In this document: positions 41,780-49,401 of the stretch, one piece after another
Layout: each line of letters starts with the position of its first letter
Numbering within the stretch: the stretch's first letter is position 1
DNA from: Paractinoplanes toevensis
GTDB lineage: Bacteria; Actinomycetota; Actinomycetes; Mycobacteriales; Micromonosporaceae
Length of the DNA: 64,000 nt
Assembly: GCF_018332695.1 (NCBI RefSeq)
Contig: NZ_BOQN01000024.1
Coordinates: forward strand, 1 to 64,000
Direction of reading: 5' to 3'
The notes under the pieces: model-generated
Databases searched by the model: none
What the model was told of the DNA's origin: nothing
What the model saw: the letters and a program-made list of their open reading frames with translations, nothing else
Made by a program: the position numbers and the translations under genes

Positions 41780-43363
41780 TTACCCTAGAACCCCGCGATG
41801 AGCTGCGGAGATCACCGCGCGGTAGACCGATCCGGCGATCCGGCGGTCGCGGGCGAGGGCCGCGCGGGCCGCGTTCGCACCGGGCGCGCCGTGCACGCCG
41901 CCGCCCGGGTGCGCCGACGAACCGGCCAGGAACAGCCGGTCCACCGGGGTGTCGGCGCGGCCCAGGCCGGGCACCGGGCGCAGGAACAGCTGCTGGAACG
42001 CGGCCGAGGTGCCGCCGCCGAGCGAGCCGCCGACCAGCGACGGATTTTCCCGTTCGAGGCCGGCCGGGGAGAAGACGTTGCGCCCGGCGACCAGGCCACC
42101 GAAGCCGGGTGCGTGCTCCTCGACCACCGCCTCCATCCGCGCGACGTGCTCCTCGATCTCGCCGGCGGCCCAGTGCTCCCGGTGCGGCAGGTGGGTGTAG
42201 GCCCAGGCCGACTCGGTGCCGGGTGGCGAGTGCCGGGGGTCGGCCGTGGTCATCTGGCCGAACAGCAGGAACGGCTTGTCCGGCACCGTGTCGGTAGCCA
42301 GTTCGGCGGAGTAGCGGGTCAGGCCGTTGAGGTCGGCGCCGAGGTGCACCGTGCCGGCACCGGCCGCCGCCGGGTTCCGCCACGGGATCTTGCCCCGTAC
42401 CGCCCAGTCGATCTTCACGGTGGCGCCGTCCCAGCGGAAGTGGGTGAGATCGTCGACCATGCGCGGCGGCAACCAGCGCTCCCCGACCAGGTCGAGGTAG
42501 AGGGCGGGCGCCGGCACGTCGGCGAGCACCGCGCGACGGGCCCGCAGATCCTGGCCGCCCGCGGTCCGCACCCCCATCGCCCGGCCGCGGGCGATCAGCA
42601 CCCGTTCCACCGGAGCGTCGTAGATGATCTCTCCGCCGCGCGCGGTCAGCCGGTCCACCAGCGCGTCGGTGATCCGCTGGGCGCCACCGGCCGGGACCGG
42701 CCAGCCGACCTCCTGGCCGAGCATGGCGAGCAGCCAGCCGTAGACGCCGCCGCCGGCCTCTTCCGGCGAGAGATCGGTGTGCAGCGCGCAGCCCGCCAGG
42801 GCGAGGGTCGCGCCTTCGCCGCGGAAGAGCTCACTGCCGAGCTGGCGGACCGAGAGCACGAGCCGCCGCGCCATCCGGACCGCGCCGGGCACCTTCAGGC
42901 GGCCGAGGAGAGCGGCACCGGCCCGCACCGGCGGAAAGGGCCGGAGCACCGCCTCCACCAGCGGCCCGGAGATGCCGCGCCACTCCTCGTAGGCGGATCG
43001 CCAGCGCTCCCCGTCACCCGGTGCGAACTGCTCCATCGACGCCATCGTGACCGAGATGTCGCGATTTACGGTGGCGGCCCGGCCGTCCGGCAGCAGGTGC
43101 GTGAAGACGTCCGGTGCATGTCGCCAGTCCAGCCCCAGATCGAGGTCACGCAGGACCGGGGAGGCGATCCCCAGCGGGTAGAACGAACTGAACAGATCAC
43201 TTAAATACCCAGGTGCGGTGATAAATCCGGAACGCACCGCACCGCCCGGCCGCGGGGTGGCCTCGACCACCACCACCGACCACCCGGCATCGGCCAGCAG
43301 ATTGGCGGCGACCAGGCCGTTGTGCCCGGCACCGACCACGATCGCATCGACTGTGACTTTCAT
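41780..43363 (-). CDS. Phytoene-desaturase-like FAD oxidoreductase (COG1233/PYROXD2-like)
   Basis: A 527-residue flavoprotein. The dinucleotide motif VVGAGHNGLVAANLLADAGWSVVVVEA is at the N-terminus. A central region is typical of COG1233 proteins (VPAGGAQRITDALVDRLTARGGEI), and the C-terminal FAD motif is FLAGSSAHPGGGVHGAPGANAARAAL. The family includes carotenoid desaturases, but the GHNGL loop and HPGGGVHG motif place it in the uncharacterised PYROXD2-like group. No other carotenoid genes are nearby. ATG 43363 has GAGGCGAGGG upstream. Confidence 0.87.
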   Translation of the reverse strand: MKVTVDAIVVGAGHNGLVAANLLADAGWSVVVVEATPRPGGAVRSGFITAPGYLSDLFSSFYPLGIASPVLRDLDLGLDWRHAPDVFTHLLPDGRAATVNRDISVTMASMEQFAPGDGERWRSAYEEWRGISGPLVEAVLRPFPPVRAGAALLGRLKVPGAVRMARRLVLSVRQLGSELFRGEGATLALAGCALHTDLSPEEAGGGVYGWLLAMLGQEVGWPVPAGGAQRITDALVDRLTARGGEIIYDAPVERVLIARGRAMGVRTAGGQDLRARRAVLADVPAPALYLDLVGERWLPPRMVDDLTHFRWDGATVKIDWAVRGKIPWRNPAAAGAGTVHLGADLNGLTRYSAELATDTVPDKPFLLFGQMTTADPRHSPPGTESAWAYTHLPHREHWAAGEIEEHVARMEAVVEEHAPGFGGLVAGRNVFSPAGLERENPSLVGGSLGGGTSAAFQQLFLRPVPGLGRADTPVDRLFLAGSSAHPGGGVHGAPGANAARAALARDRRIAGSVYRAVISAAHRGVLG

Positions 43364-43438
43364 CGACCCTCGCCTCGTTTAGCACTGGATCACCCGGGCA
43401 CGTCCTGAACAACACCACAGCAAGGAAGGGATGCACCC

Positions 43439-43903
43439 ATGACTACCGTGACCGAGTCCGTTGACGTCGATGTACCCGTGCGTACCGCGTACAACCAGTG
43501 GACCCAGTTCGAGGAATTCCCCCGGTTCATGGACGGCGTCCAGGAGATCCGCCAGCTCGACGAGACGCACCTGCACTGGAAGACCGAGATCGCCGGCGTC
43601 AAGCGCGAGTTCGACGCCGAGATCACCGAGCAGCTCCCCGACGAGCGGGTGGCCTGGAAGGCGACCGACGGCGAGAAGCAGGCCGGCGTGGTGACCTTCC
43701 ACCGCCTCGACGACACCCACACCCGGCTCACCGTCCAGATGGACTTCGAGCCGGAGGGCGTGGTCGAGAAGACCGGCGCCGCGCTCGGCGTCGTCGACCA
43801 CCGGGTCAAGGGCGACCTGCGGCGCTTCAAGGAGTTCATCGAGGACCGCGACGGCACCGAGACCGGTTCGTGGCGCGGCCAGGTCGACCGCCCGGGCATC
43901 TGA
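43439..43903 (+). CDS. SRPBCC (START-like) family protein
   Basis: A 154-residue polyketide-cyclase/dehydrase-type protein. It begins TTVTESVDVDVPVRTAYNQWTQFEEFPRFMDGV with the helix-grip pattern and ends in the long C-terminal helix VDHRVKGDLRRFKEFIEDR. The fold binds a hydrophobic ligand; no catalytic assignment is possible. ATG 43439 is preceded by AAGGAAGGG. It is followed after 38 bp by a 59-residue acidic protein that has its own promoter-like hexamer. Confidence 0.88.
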   Translation: MTTVTESVDVDVPVRTAYNQWTQFEEFPRFMDGVQEIRQLDETHLHWKTEIAGVKREFDAEITEQLPDERVAWKATDGEKQAGVVTFHRLDDTHTRLTVQMDFEPEGVVEKTGAALGVVDHRVKGDLRRFKEFIEDRDGTETGSWRGQVDRPGI

Positions 43904-43941
43904 CCGGGTTGATCACTCGCCGACGGGGGTAGCTTGACGCC

Positions 43942-44121
43942 ATGACGCATCCGACAGACGACGGCGTGTGGCGCGACGAGGAAAAGCTCCCGCTGGCCGA
44001 GCTCGACAAGGCGATGGCCACCTGGGACACCGACGGCCAGAACGACCCGTCGGACAACGAGACCGGCGCGGAACCGACCGACGACGAGCCCAGCACCACC
44101 GGCCACACCGGTCCGAACTAA
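43942..44121 (+). CDS. Small acidic protein (59 aa)
   Basis: A 59-residue, strongly acidic frame (MTHPTDDGVWRDEEKLPLAELDKAMATWDTDG, then an Asp/Glu/Thr-rich tail). TAGCTT (43930-43935) lies 6 nt before ATG 43942, fitting a leaderless mRNA. It contains no hydrophobic segment and is probably disordered at its C-terminus. No family is recognised. Two hairpins (44151-44173 and 44187-44221) follow and could end the transcript. Confidence 0.55.
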   Translation: MTHPTDDGVWRDEEKLPLAELDKAMATWDTDGQNDPSDNETGAEPTDDEPSTTGHTGPN

Positions 44122-44186
44122 ACCAAAATTAATAATACGGGCATCGAAACGGTCCCGTAGCTACAGCGGGACCTGACTGCCACATC

Positions 44187-44221
44187 GGCCGGTCACCGGG
44201 CTTCCGGCCCGGCGACCGGCC
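44187..44221. terminator. Long GC-rich hairpin between convergent genes
   Basis: GGCCGGTC-a-CCGGGC pairs with GCCCGG-c-GACCGGCC, a 15-position stem with one internal mismatch and a 5-nt loop. It lies between the small acidic protein gene and the convergent dioxygenase pseudogene. There is no T-tract. A smaller stem GGTCCCG/CGGGACC lies at 44151-44173. Confidence 0.6.
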
Positions 44222-44230
44222 GGGTGCGTC

Positions 44231-44550
44231 TCAGCCCACGGTCTGGAACGAGCGCTTGGCGAACCCCATCATGTAGCCCTCGATCGCCGTGCGCACCGGC
44301 GCCTCCGGGTCGGTTGCGGCGCCCAGCGTGACGAACAGCGGCGGGTACATCGCCATCAGCGGGACCCACGCGCCGTGATCGAGCTCGTAGGTCATCGAGT
44401 AGTAGCTCGGGTGGAAGCCGCCGAAGTCGTAGACCAGCGGGGTGTGCGCCGCGGCCGACGACAGCATCAGCGGCGCGCTCTCCCAGTGCGCCGAGACAGG
44501 AACTCGTCGTAGGCGCCCGCGGGGACCGCCGGATTGAAGAGAGAACTCAT
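44231..44550 (-). pseudogene. Decayed class III extradiol dioxygenase (DODA/LigB-type)
   Basis: The remnant starts at ATG 44550, overlapping the MarR stop as expected for a coupled gene (MSSLFNPAVPAGAYDEFL), then loses frame. In the next frame it continues SAHWESAPLMLSSAAAHTP, then YDFGGFHPSYYSMTYE. It jumps directly to LDHGAWVPLMAMYP, then to PLFVTLGAATDPEAP and a normal C-terminus. These are ordered motifs of LigB-superfamily DODA dioxygenases, but an intact protein has about 260 residues and this keeps only about 105. One frameshift and at least two internal deletions are visible. The active-site histidine of the SAHW motif survives, but the iron site cannot be complete. Confidence 0.8.
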
Positions 44551-45038
44551 GAGTCGGCCTTCCGGGAGGGGCAGGACTCGCTGGGCGCGACCACCCGCAT
44601 GATGCGGCGGCCGATCTCGCCGAGCTGCCGCTGCTGCGCCTTGGTGAGGGGGTCGAACACGAACTGGCGCACGGCCTCGACGTGCCCCGGCGCGGTCGCG
44701 ACGACCTTGTCCCAGCCCTCGTCGGTCAGGATCGCCAGGGTGTAGCGGCCGTCGGCCGGGTCGGGGGTGCGGCGCACCCAGCCGCGTTTCTCCAGCCGCG
44801 AGACGACCTGGGACAGCCGGGGCAGCGAACCCTCGGCGACCACCGCGAGCTCGCTCATCCGCATCGTGCGCTCCGGCTGCATCGACAGGCCGGAGAGCAC
44901 CAGGTATTCGAAGTGGGTGACACCGGCGTCGCGCTGCAACTGGGCGTCGAGCGCGCCGGGCAGCCGCATCAGGACGCCGGCCAGAGCCATCCAGGTCTCC
45001 TGCTCATCGGCCCCCAGCCAGCGCGGTTCGCTCTCCAT
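44547..45038 (-). CDS. MarR family transcriptional regulator
   Basis: A 163-residue winged-helix regulator. The helix-turn-helix is TMRMSELAVVAEGSLPRLSQVVSRLEKRGWVRR, and the wing is DPADGRYTLAILTDEG. ATG 45038 is preferred over ATG 45047: a minus-strand TACGAT (45046-45051) lies 7 nt upstream, giving a leaderless start, and 45047 would fall within that hexamer. It is coupled to the dioxygenase pseudogene and divergent from the DoxX gene at 45137. An inverted repeat on its promoter suggests autoregulation. Confidence 0.88.
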   Translation of the reverse strand: MESEPRWLGADEQETWMALAGVLMRLPGALDAQLQRDAGVTHFEYLVLSGLSMQPERTMRMSELAVVAEGSLPRLSQVVSRLEKRGWVRRTPDPADGRYTLAILTDEGWDKVVATAPGHVEAVRQFVFDPLTKAQQRQLGEIGRRIMRVVAPSESCPSRKADS

Positions 45039-45046
45039 ACCCGCCA

Positions 45047-45072
45047 TCGTAGCTTAACGTGTGAAGTTACGA
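45047..45072. promoter_or_regulatory. Probable MarR operator
   Basis: TCGTAGCTT (45047-45055) and AAGTTACGA (45064-45072) pair over 9 bp with one mismatch and an 8-bp spacer, overlapping the -10 of the MarR gene. A further GTGAAGT half-site recurs at 45084-45090, towards the divergent DoxX gene, so both genes may be under MarR control. Confidence 0.6.
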
Positions 45073-45136
45073 TCACTTGCGCCGTGAAGTCATTGTCGCG
45101 TAGGTTGCGCTTCACTCATCAAGTCCTGGAGGACCT

Positions 45137-45511
45137 GTGAACGTCGTCTTGTGGATCATCGCGGGCCTGCTCGCCCTGGCTTTCCTCGCCGCCGGCGTGA
45201 TGAAGCTGCTGCAGCCCAAGTCCAAGCTGGTCGAGTCCGGGATGGGCTGGGCCACCGACGTCAGCGACAGCACGATCAAGCTGATCGGTGCCGCCGAGGT
45301 GCTCGCCGCGATCGGGCTGATCCTGCCGGCCGCGTTCGACATCGCCCCGATCCTGGTGCCGCTGGCCGCGCTCGGCCTGGTCATCATCATGATCGGCGCG
45401 ATCGTGGTGCACGTGCGCCGCAAGGAGAACCAGATGGCCGCCGCCAACGTGGTGCTGCTGATCCTGGCGGCCGTGGTGGTCTGGGGCCGGTTCGGGCCCT
45501 ACTCCTTCTGA
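45137..45511 (+). CDS. DoxX-like membrane protein
   Basis: A 124-residue four-helix membrane protein of the DoxX-like family. The first helix is VVLWIIAGLLALAFLAAGVMKLLQP, and the family signature LIGAAEVLAAIGLILPA follows near residues 49-66. The function is unknown; family members are linked to redox homeostasis. GTG 45137 has a GGAGG ribosome binding site. It is divergent from the MarR gene and shares its regulatory region. The stop overlaps the convergent lipoprotein gene by 13 bp. Confidence 0.87.
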   Translation: MNVVLWIIAGLLALAFLAAGVMKLLQPKSKLVESGMGWATDVSDSTIKLIGAAEVLAAIGLILPAAFDIAPILVPLAALGLVIIMIGAIVVHVRRKENQMAAANVVLLILAAVVVWGRFGPYSF

Positions 45512-46194
45512 CGCGTGCGCAACGTCAGGGTGCCGATCGGGGCGAGCGCCCTGATCGCGTACCGTCCGGAAGCCGCCGGCCGGCCCAGGGTCTGCCAGAC
45601 GGTTCCCGGCGGGGCGGCCGGCCCGCCGGGCCAGGCCGCGGCGCCCTGATCGAGTTGCAGCCGCAGCGGCGTGCCCGCCTCGGCCGTCACGGTCGCGCTG
45701 CCCACTCCCCCGCCCAGCGTGATCGGCACCGCGCCGTCCGGTTCCGGCAGGTTCAGCTCCACCAGGCCGGAGGCACCCAGGTCGAGCCGGGAGATCCGGC
45801 CTCGCCGCAGGTCCAGCTGCTGCTCACCGGCCCCCGCGGGCAGGCTGATCTGCCAGCGCACCTCCCGGTTCAGCACGATGCGCACCTCGTCCGGGCCGTC
45901 CCCGCCGGTCGGCAGCAGCGACACCCCGACCCGGCCGCCCGCTCCGGTGACCCGGGGCGTGAGCCCGGAGTCGGCCGGCGTGCTGATCCGGTAGAGCAGG
46001 CCGGGCAGGGTCGCCAGCACCACCCGGATCCGGGACGCCGCGTTCCGGACGGTGAGATAGCCACCGGTCCGGCCCAGCCGGGCCGCGGCGACGACGTGAT
46101 CGCCCCCCGGCGGCGGTTGCACCGGGACGGGTTTTCGGTTCATACATCCGGACACGGCGCTGAGCAGCGACAATGCGACGATGAGGCGAATCAT
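45499..46194 (-). CDS. Secreted lipoprotein of unknown function
   Basis: A 231-residue lipoprotein. Signal MIRLIVALSLLSAVSGC places the acylated cysteine at residue 17. The mature part is rich in short beta strands with regularly placed Leu/Val and Asp/Gly turns (RGRISRLDLGASGLVELNLPEPDG), similar to right-handed beta structures of DUF4097-like or toast-rack adhesin domains. This is an inference from pattern only. ATG 46194 is chosen by the signal peptide. It diverges from the small membrane protein at 46292. Confidence 0.75.
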   Translation of the reverse strand: MIRLIVALSLLSAVSGCMNRKPVPVQPPPGGDHVVAAARLGRTGGYLTVRNAASRIRVVLATLPGLLYRISTPADSGLTPRVTGAGGRVGVSLLPTGGDGPDEVRIVLNREVRWQISLPAGAGEQQLDLRRGRISRLDLGASGLVELNLPEPDGAVPITLGGGVGSATVTAEAGTPLRLQLDQGAAAWPGGPAAPPGTVWQTLGRPAASGRYAIRALAPIGTLTLRTRQKE

Positions 46195-46291
46195 TGAGCC
46201 GCATGGACGCAAGGCAGGGGGCACCATCGGACAACGGAGAATCGGCCGAACGGGTGACGGCGATCCGTCCGGATCGAGACAAACTTTCCGA

Positions 46292-46498
46292 ATGCGATCT
46301 GCCGGTTTCCTGTCCGAAAGTCAGCGCCGCCTCGCTTGGGTCGGCTTCCTGCTGGCCGCCTTCCAGGCGCCACTGGCCGCCAAGTTCGTCGACGACGCGT
46401 CCTGGCTCTTCGCCGTCGTGGTCGCCATGGTCGTCGCGACCGTGATCCTCGCCGACGACGTCGAGCGCCGCCGCCCGGAAGCGGTCGAGGAGGGCTGA
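46292..46498 (+). CDS. Small membrane protein (68 aa)
   Basis: A 68-residue protein with two hydrophobic helices (LAWVGFLLAAFQAPLAA and WLFAVVVAMVVATVILA) separated by KFVDDAS, and a charged tail DDVERRRPEAVEEG. Start ATG 46292 fits the beginning of similar proteins. A longer in-frame start at 46181 would run through the divergent lipoprotein start. No function is known. It is followed by a convergent gene after 6 bp. Confidence 0.65.
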   Translation: MRSAGFLSESQRRLAWVGFLLAAFQAPLAAKFVDDASWLFAVVVAMVVATVILADDVERRRPEAVEEG

Positions 46499-46504
46499 CC
46501 GGGC

Positions 46505-46933
46505 CTAGCAGGCCTCGTGTCCCGGCCGCCCGTGGGTGCGCCGGTGCTCCTTCAGCTCCGCCTCGTAGAGATGACGGCGGCCCTGTGCCAACTCGTCCCG
46601 GGCCGCCTTCTCGAGCGCGCGAAGCTCCGACCAGTACCCGTCGTCGTACTCCTCGACCAGCTGAAACGTCCAGTGGCCGGGGGTGACGTTGCGCCCGATC
46701 AGCTCCCGCTGGATGCGGCCCGCCAACTCCTCGTGGCCGGCCTGCATGAACAGCGACACCGCCTCGTCCAGCTGGAAGTCGGCCGTGCCGGTGAGCTGGT
46801 GCATCGAGTAGAGGTGGCCGCGGGCCCGCTCGGTCGTCTCGAGCGCCTCACTCAGCTTGCCCAGCGCCTGCACCGTCAGGTCGTCGAGCCCGTCCGGCCG
46901 CCGGTGCGCCTCATCCGGCCCGTCGTCGCGCAT
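46505..46933 (-). CDS. Conserved hypothetical helical protein (142 aa)
   Basis: A soluble, charged 142-residue protein. Four helices are likely: LTVQALGKLSEALETTERARGHLYSMHQL, DFQLDEAVSLFMQAGHEELAGRIQREL, FQLVEEYDDGYWSELRALEKAARDEL, and a histidine/arginine-rich end. I recognise this general pattern from actinobacterial proteins of unknown function but cannot name the family. ATG 46933 has a good AGGAGGCGGGG ribosome binding site. Confidence 0.7.
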   Translation of the reverse strand: MRDDGPDEAHRRPDGLDDLTVQALGKLSEALETTERARGHLYSMHQLTGTADFQLDEAVSLFMQAGHEELAGRIQRELIGRNVTPGHWTFQLVEEYDDGYWSELRALEKAARDELAQGRRHLYEAELKEHRRTHGRPGHEAC

Positions 46934-47014
46934 GCCCCCGCCTCCTGAATCCTCAACCAAGCTGCACCGTTGGGGAGAACCGTTCACTACCCCGGGCTCC
47001 GTAACTTTTCCCTC

Positions 47015-47371
47015 ATGAATGGCCTGTTCAGCGGCGCCGCCGCCCGTGCTGCCCTCCGTTCCGCCAACGCCTGCCTCGCCGAGCTGCACGACACCGTGGG
47101 AGTCAGCGGCCTCGCCGCCGCCGACACCAACCCGGGTCTGATGGCACTCGTCGACCAGCACGCCGCCGGCGTCCGCGACAGCCTCTCGGCGGACACCCGC
47201 CCGCTGACCGCGGTGCTGCTGGCCGCGTACGCCGAGGGCGTACGCGACGCCGCCTTCACCCACGGCTGGCGCCCGCCGGTCGGCCCGCTCGACTGGGCGG
47301 CCAACGACTGGGTCATGCAGCGCCTGCTGGCGGTCTGCTCCCTCGCCCGCACCCTGCCCACGGCCAACTGA
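47015..47371 (+). CDS. DUF6401-like protein
   Basis: A 118-residue helical protein. It carries LAELHDTVGVSGLAAADTNPGLMALVDQHAAGVRDSL and a C-terminal AAYAEGVRDAAFTHGWRPPVGPLDWAANDWVMQRLLAVCSLAR, matching the pattern of the DUF6401 family found mainly in Micromonosporaceae. The function is unknown. TAACTT (47002-47007) lies 7 nt before ATG 47015, which suggests a leaderless transcript. A strong terminator follows at 47407-47440. Confidence 0.75.
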   Translation: MNGLFSGAAARAALRSANACLAELHDTVGVSGLAAADTNPGLMALVDQHAAGVRDSLSADTRPLTAVLLAAYAEGVRDAAFTHGWRPPVGPLDWAANDWVMQRLLAVCSLARTLPTAN

Positions 47372-47406
47372 CCTAACCACCACCGCTACAGGCTTACCGT
47401 CACACC

Positions 47407-47440
47407 GGGGCCGGCGCCAGGTTTTCCTGGCGCCGGCCCC
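47407..47440. terminator. Intrinsic terminator between convergent genes
   Basis: Perfect 15-bp stem (47407-47421 with 47426-47440) with a TTTT loop, followed by TCTCCTATTT on the plus side. It separates the DUF6401-like gene from the convergent channel-like gene ending at 47466. Confidence 0.85.
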
Positions 47441-47465
47441 TCTCCTATTTCCGGGCCCTGTGCAG

Positions 47466-48863
47466 CTATTTCCGATCCTTGCGCGGCGGTTCGGTCTCGC
47501 CGGGCGTCTCGTCGAGCGGCGGGATCACCTGGGTCGAGTCGCTGCCGATGACCACGGCGTTCGGCCCTGGGTTGACGATCGTGGTGTCGGCGGTGTCCGA
47601 GCTGATCACCGTGGTGCTGTCCGGATCGTCGTCCCGGTCGAACCCGGGCACCACGTGCGGTCGATCATCCACCGCCTCCAGGTCGACCGTGGTGTCGGTC
47701 ACCCGCCGCGGCCGTCCCTGCCGCGGCGGCGGAATCACCTGGGTCTCGTCCGCCACCGCAGAGCCCGCTTCCCGATAGATGTCATCGGTGGTGGCCGCCC
47801 CCGGCCCGGTGTCGGCCACGACCTGCGTCACCGCCGAGTCGTCCCGCACCACCTGTGTCTCGGCGGCGTCCCGGCCGACCGTACCGGTCACCGCCTGGGT
47901 GGTCTCGGCCATCCGGGCCGCCTCGTGCCGGGCCTCTTCGGCCCGGCGAGCCTCGTCCGCCCGCCGGCGCTCCTCCGCGAGCCGCTTCTCCTCGGCCTGC
48001 CAGGCCTCCTGCGCCCGCCCGGCCTCCTCGGCCCGCCGCTTCTCCTCGGTCTTGCGGGTCTCCTCCGCCCGGGCCTCCTCGGCATGGCGCACTTCCTCGG
48101 CCCGCCGGGCCTCGGCAACCCGCTCCTCCTCCGCCTTGCGGGCCTCGTCGGCAACGCGCCGCTCCTCCGCGTACGCCTTCGCGTGCTCGCGGATCACCGA
48201 CGATTCGGCCCCGGCCCGCTCCAGCCAGGTCTCCCAGCGCTGCTGCATCGGCCGGATCAGCCCACCGCCGACGCCGACGATCACCACTCCGGCGACCATC
48301 GCGAGCACCGCGATGAGCAGCGGCTGGGTCACCGAGGTCGCGATCCGCACCTGGTCCAGCGCGGCGATCACGCCGAGCGCGACGATCACGACGGCGACCA
48401 CCCGGGCGACCAGCCGCCCGTAGGCGAGCCCACCCAGCGCGCTGACGATCAGGTCGTGCACGGCTCCGGCGATCGCCGCGGCCACCACCACGATCACGAT
48501 CGCCACGAAGGCCCGCGGCAGCCAGGCGATCAGCGCCGTGAGCAGGTCGCTGACCGGGTTCGGTCCCCAGATCCCGAAGGCGAGCTGCAGCGCGAACAGC
48601 AGCACCGCGTAGAAGACGATCTTCGCGCACAGGTCGGTGGCGCTGATCCCGCCGCCCCGCAGCGCCCGCCCGACCGCACCGCGCGACACGGCCCGATCGA
48701 AGCCGGCCCGGCGCAGGCCCTTGGCCACCACGGTCCGCAACAGTCGCGCCACGATGTAGCCGACCACCAGGATCACGACAAAGGCCAGCGCGGCAGGCAG
48801 GAACAACAGCACCGATCGCCACATGTCGCTGAGCCCTTGGCCCAGCCCGTTCCCGGTCATCAC
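47466..48863 (-). CDS. Mechanosensitive-channel-like (TM-helix repeat) protein with long coiled coil
   Basis: A 465-residue protein. The first 205 residues have five hydrophobic helices with the conserved TM-helix/CmpX pattern (FVVILVVGYIVARLLRTVVAKGLRRAGFD; ALGVIAALDQVRIAT), but no full MscS beta domain. Residues of about 215-330 are an extreme Glu/Arg/Ala coiled coil. The tail (330-465) is acidic and low-complexity with six threonine motifs of T-Q-V/V-I type (ETQVVRD, VTQVVAD, ETQVIPPP, STQVIPP). Such motifs look like Ser/Thr-kinase or FHA-binding sites; this is inference. It is a candidate for a phospho-regulated small-conductance channel. ATG 48863 or the next codon ATG starts it. Confidence 0.82.
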   Translation of the reverse strand: MMTGNGLGQGLSDMWRSVLLFLPAALAFVVILVVGYIVARLLRTVVAKGLRRAGFDRAVSRGAVGRALRGGGISATDLCAKIVFYAVLLFALQLAFGIWGPNPVSDLLTALIAWLPRAFVAIVIVVVAAAIAGAVHDLIVSALGGLAYGRLVARVVAVVIVALGVIAALDQVRIATSVTQPLLIAVLAMVAGVVIVGVGGGLIRPMQQRWETWLERAGAESSVIREHAKAYAEERRVADEARKAEEERVAEARRAEEVRHAEEARAEETRKTEEKRRAEEAGRAQEAWQAEEKRLAEERRRADEARRAEEARHEAARMAETTQAVTGTVGRDAAETQVVRDDSAVTQVVADTGPGAATTDDIYREAGSAVADETQVIPPPRQGRPRRVTDTTVDLEAVDDRPHVVPGFDRDDDPDSTTVISSDTADTTIVNPGPNAVVIGSDSTQVIPPLDETPGETEPPRKDRK

Positions 48864-48976
48864 ACACTCCCATGGTTTCCGGCAGCTCGGCGTCCGCCAG
48901 CACTGCGACCATAGGACGAAACGAACGATTCCGCCCGTCGAGGCACCCCGTCCTCCGGACGGTGCCGATCAGCGGC

Positions 48977-49255
48977 TCAGCGCGACCGGACCGGGTCCAG
49001 GCCGGGCGACGGACGGTCGCCGGGAGCGGTGAGAGCGTCGGGTGCGACGGCGGGCCGGGTGGTCGGGGCCGGCACCGGTGCGGTCGCCGGCGCGGCGGCG
49101 CGGTGCACGACGGTGTAACCGGCACCGCCGGCGACGAGCGCGGCCACCGCCGCCAGAGCGAGCATCGCGGCCCGCCGCCGGCGACGGCCGCGCGGGGTCA
49201 CCTGCTCGTGGTGGCGGGGCTCGGACAGGTCGATCAAGGGCTCCGCGTCGATCAC
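48977..49255 (-). CDS. Small single-pass membrane protein (92 aa)
   Basis: A 92-residue protein. The cytoplasmic N-terminus (IDAEPLIDLSEPRHHEQVTPRGRRRRR) is followed by one membrane helix (AAMLALAAVAALVAGGAGYTVV) and a Pro/Ala/Thr-rich extracytoplasmic tail. GTG 49255 has a minus-strand TAAGGT (49263-49268) 7 nt upstream, consistent with a leaderless message. The function is unknown. It diverges from the SpoIIE-type phosphatase at 49402. Confidence 0.65.
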   Translation of the reverse strand: MIDAEPLIDLSEPRHHEQVTPRGRRRRRAAMLALAAVAALVAGGAGYTVVHRAAAPATAPVPAPTTRPAVAPDALTAPGDRPSPGLDPVRSR

Positions 49256-49401
49256 GGCGGCGACCTTACGTGAGGGAAACAAGCATTTGCCAAGCTCAAC
49301 CCGTGCCTGACCGTGATCCGGGTCCGCCCGTGCCGTCAACAATCGGACGGTCGGCCGGTGGGGCATCGTCCGAATGGCCGAGTCGGGCTACCCTTTTGAG
49401 C

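Noticed and set aside
47460..48914. 484-codon plus-strand frame over the channel-like gene
   Set aside because: Composition follows the antisense of an E/R/A coiled coil; no motif or start signal.
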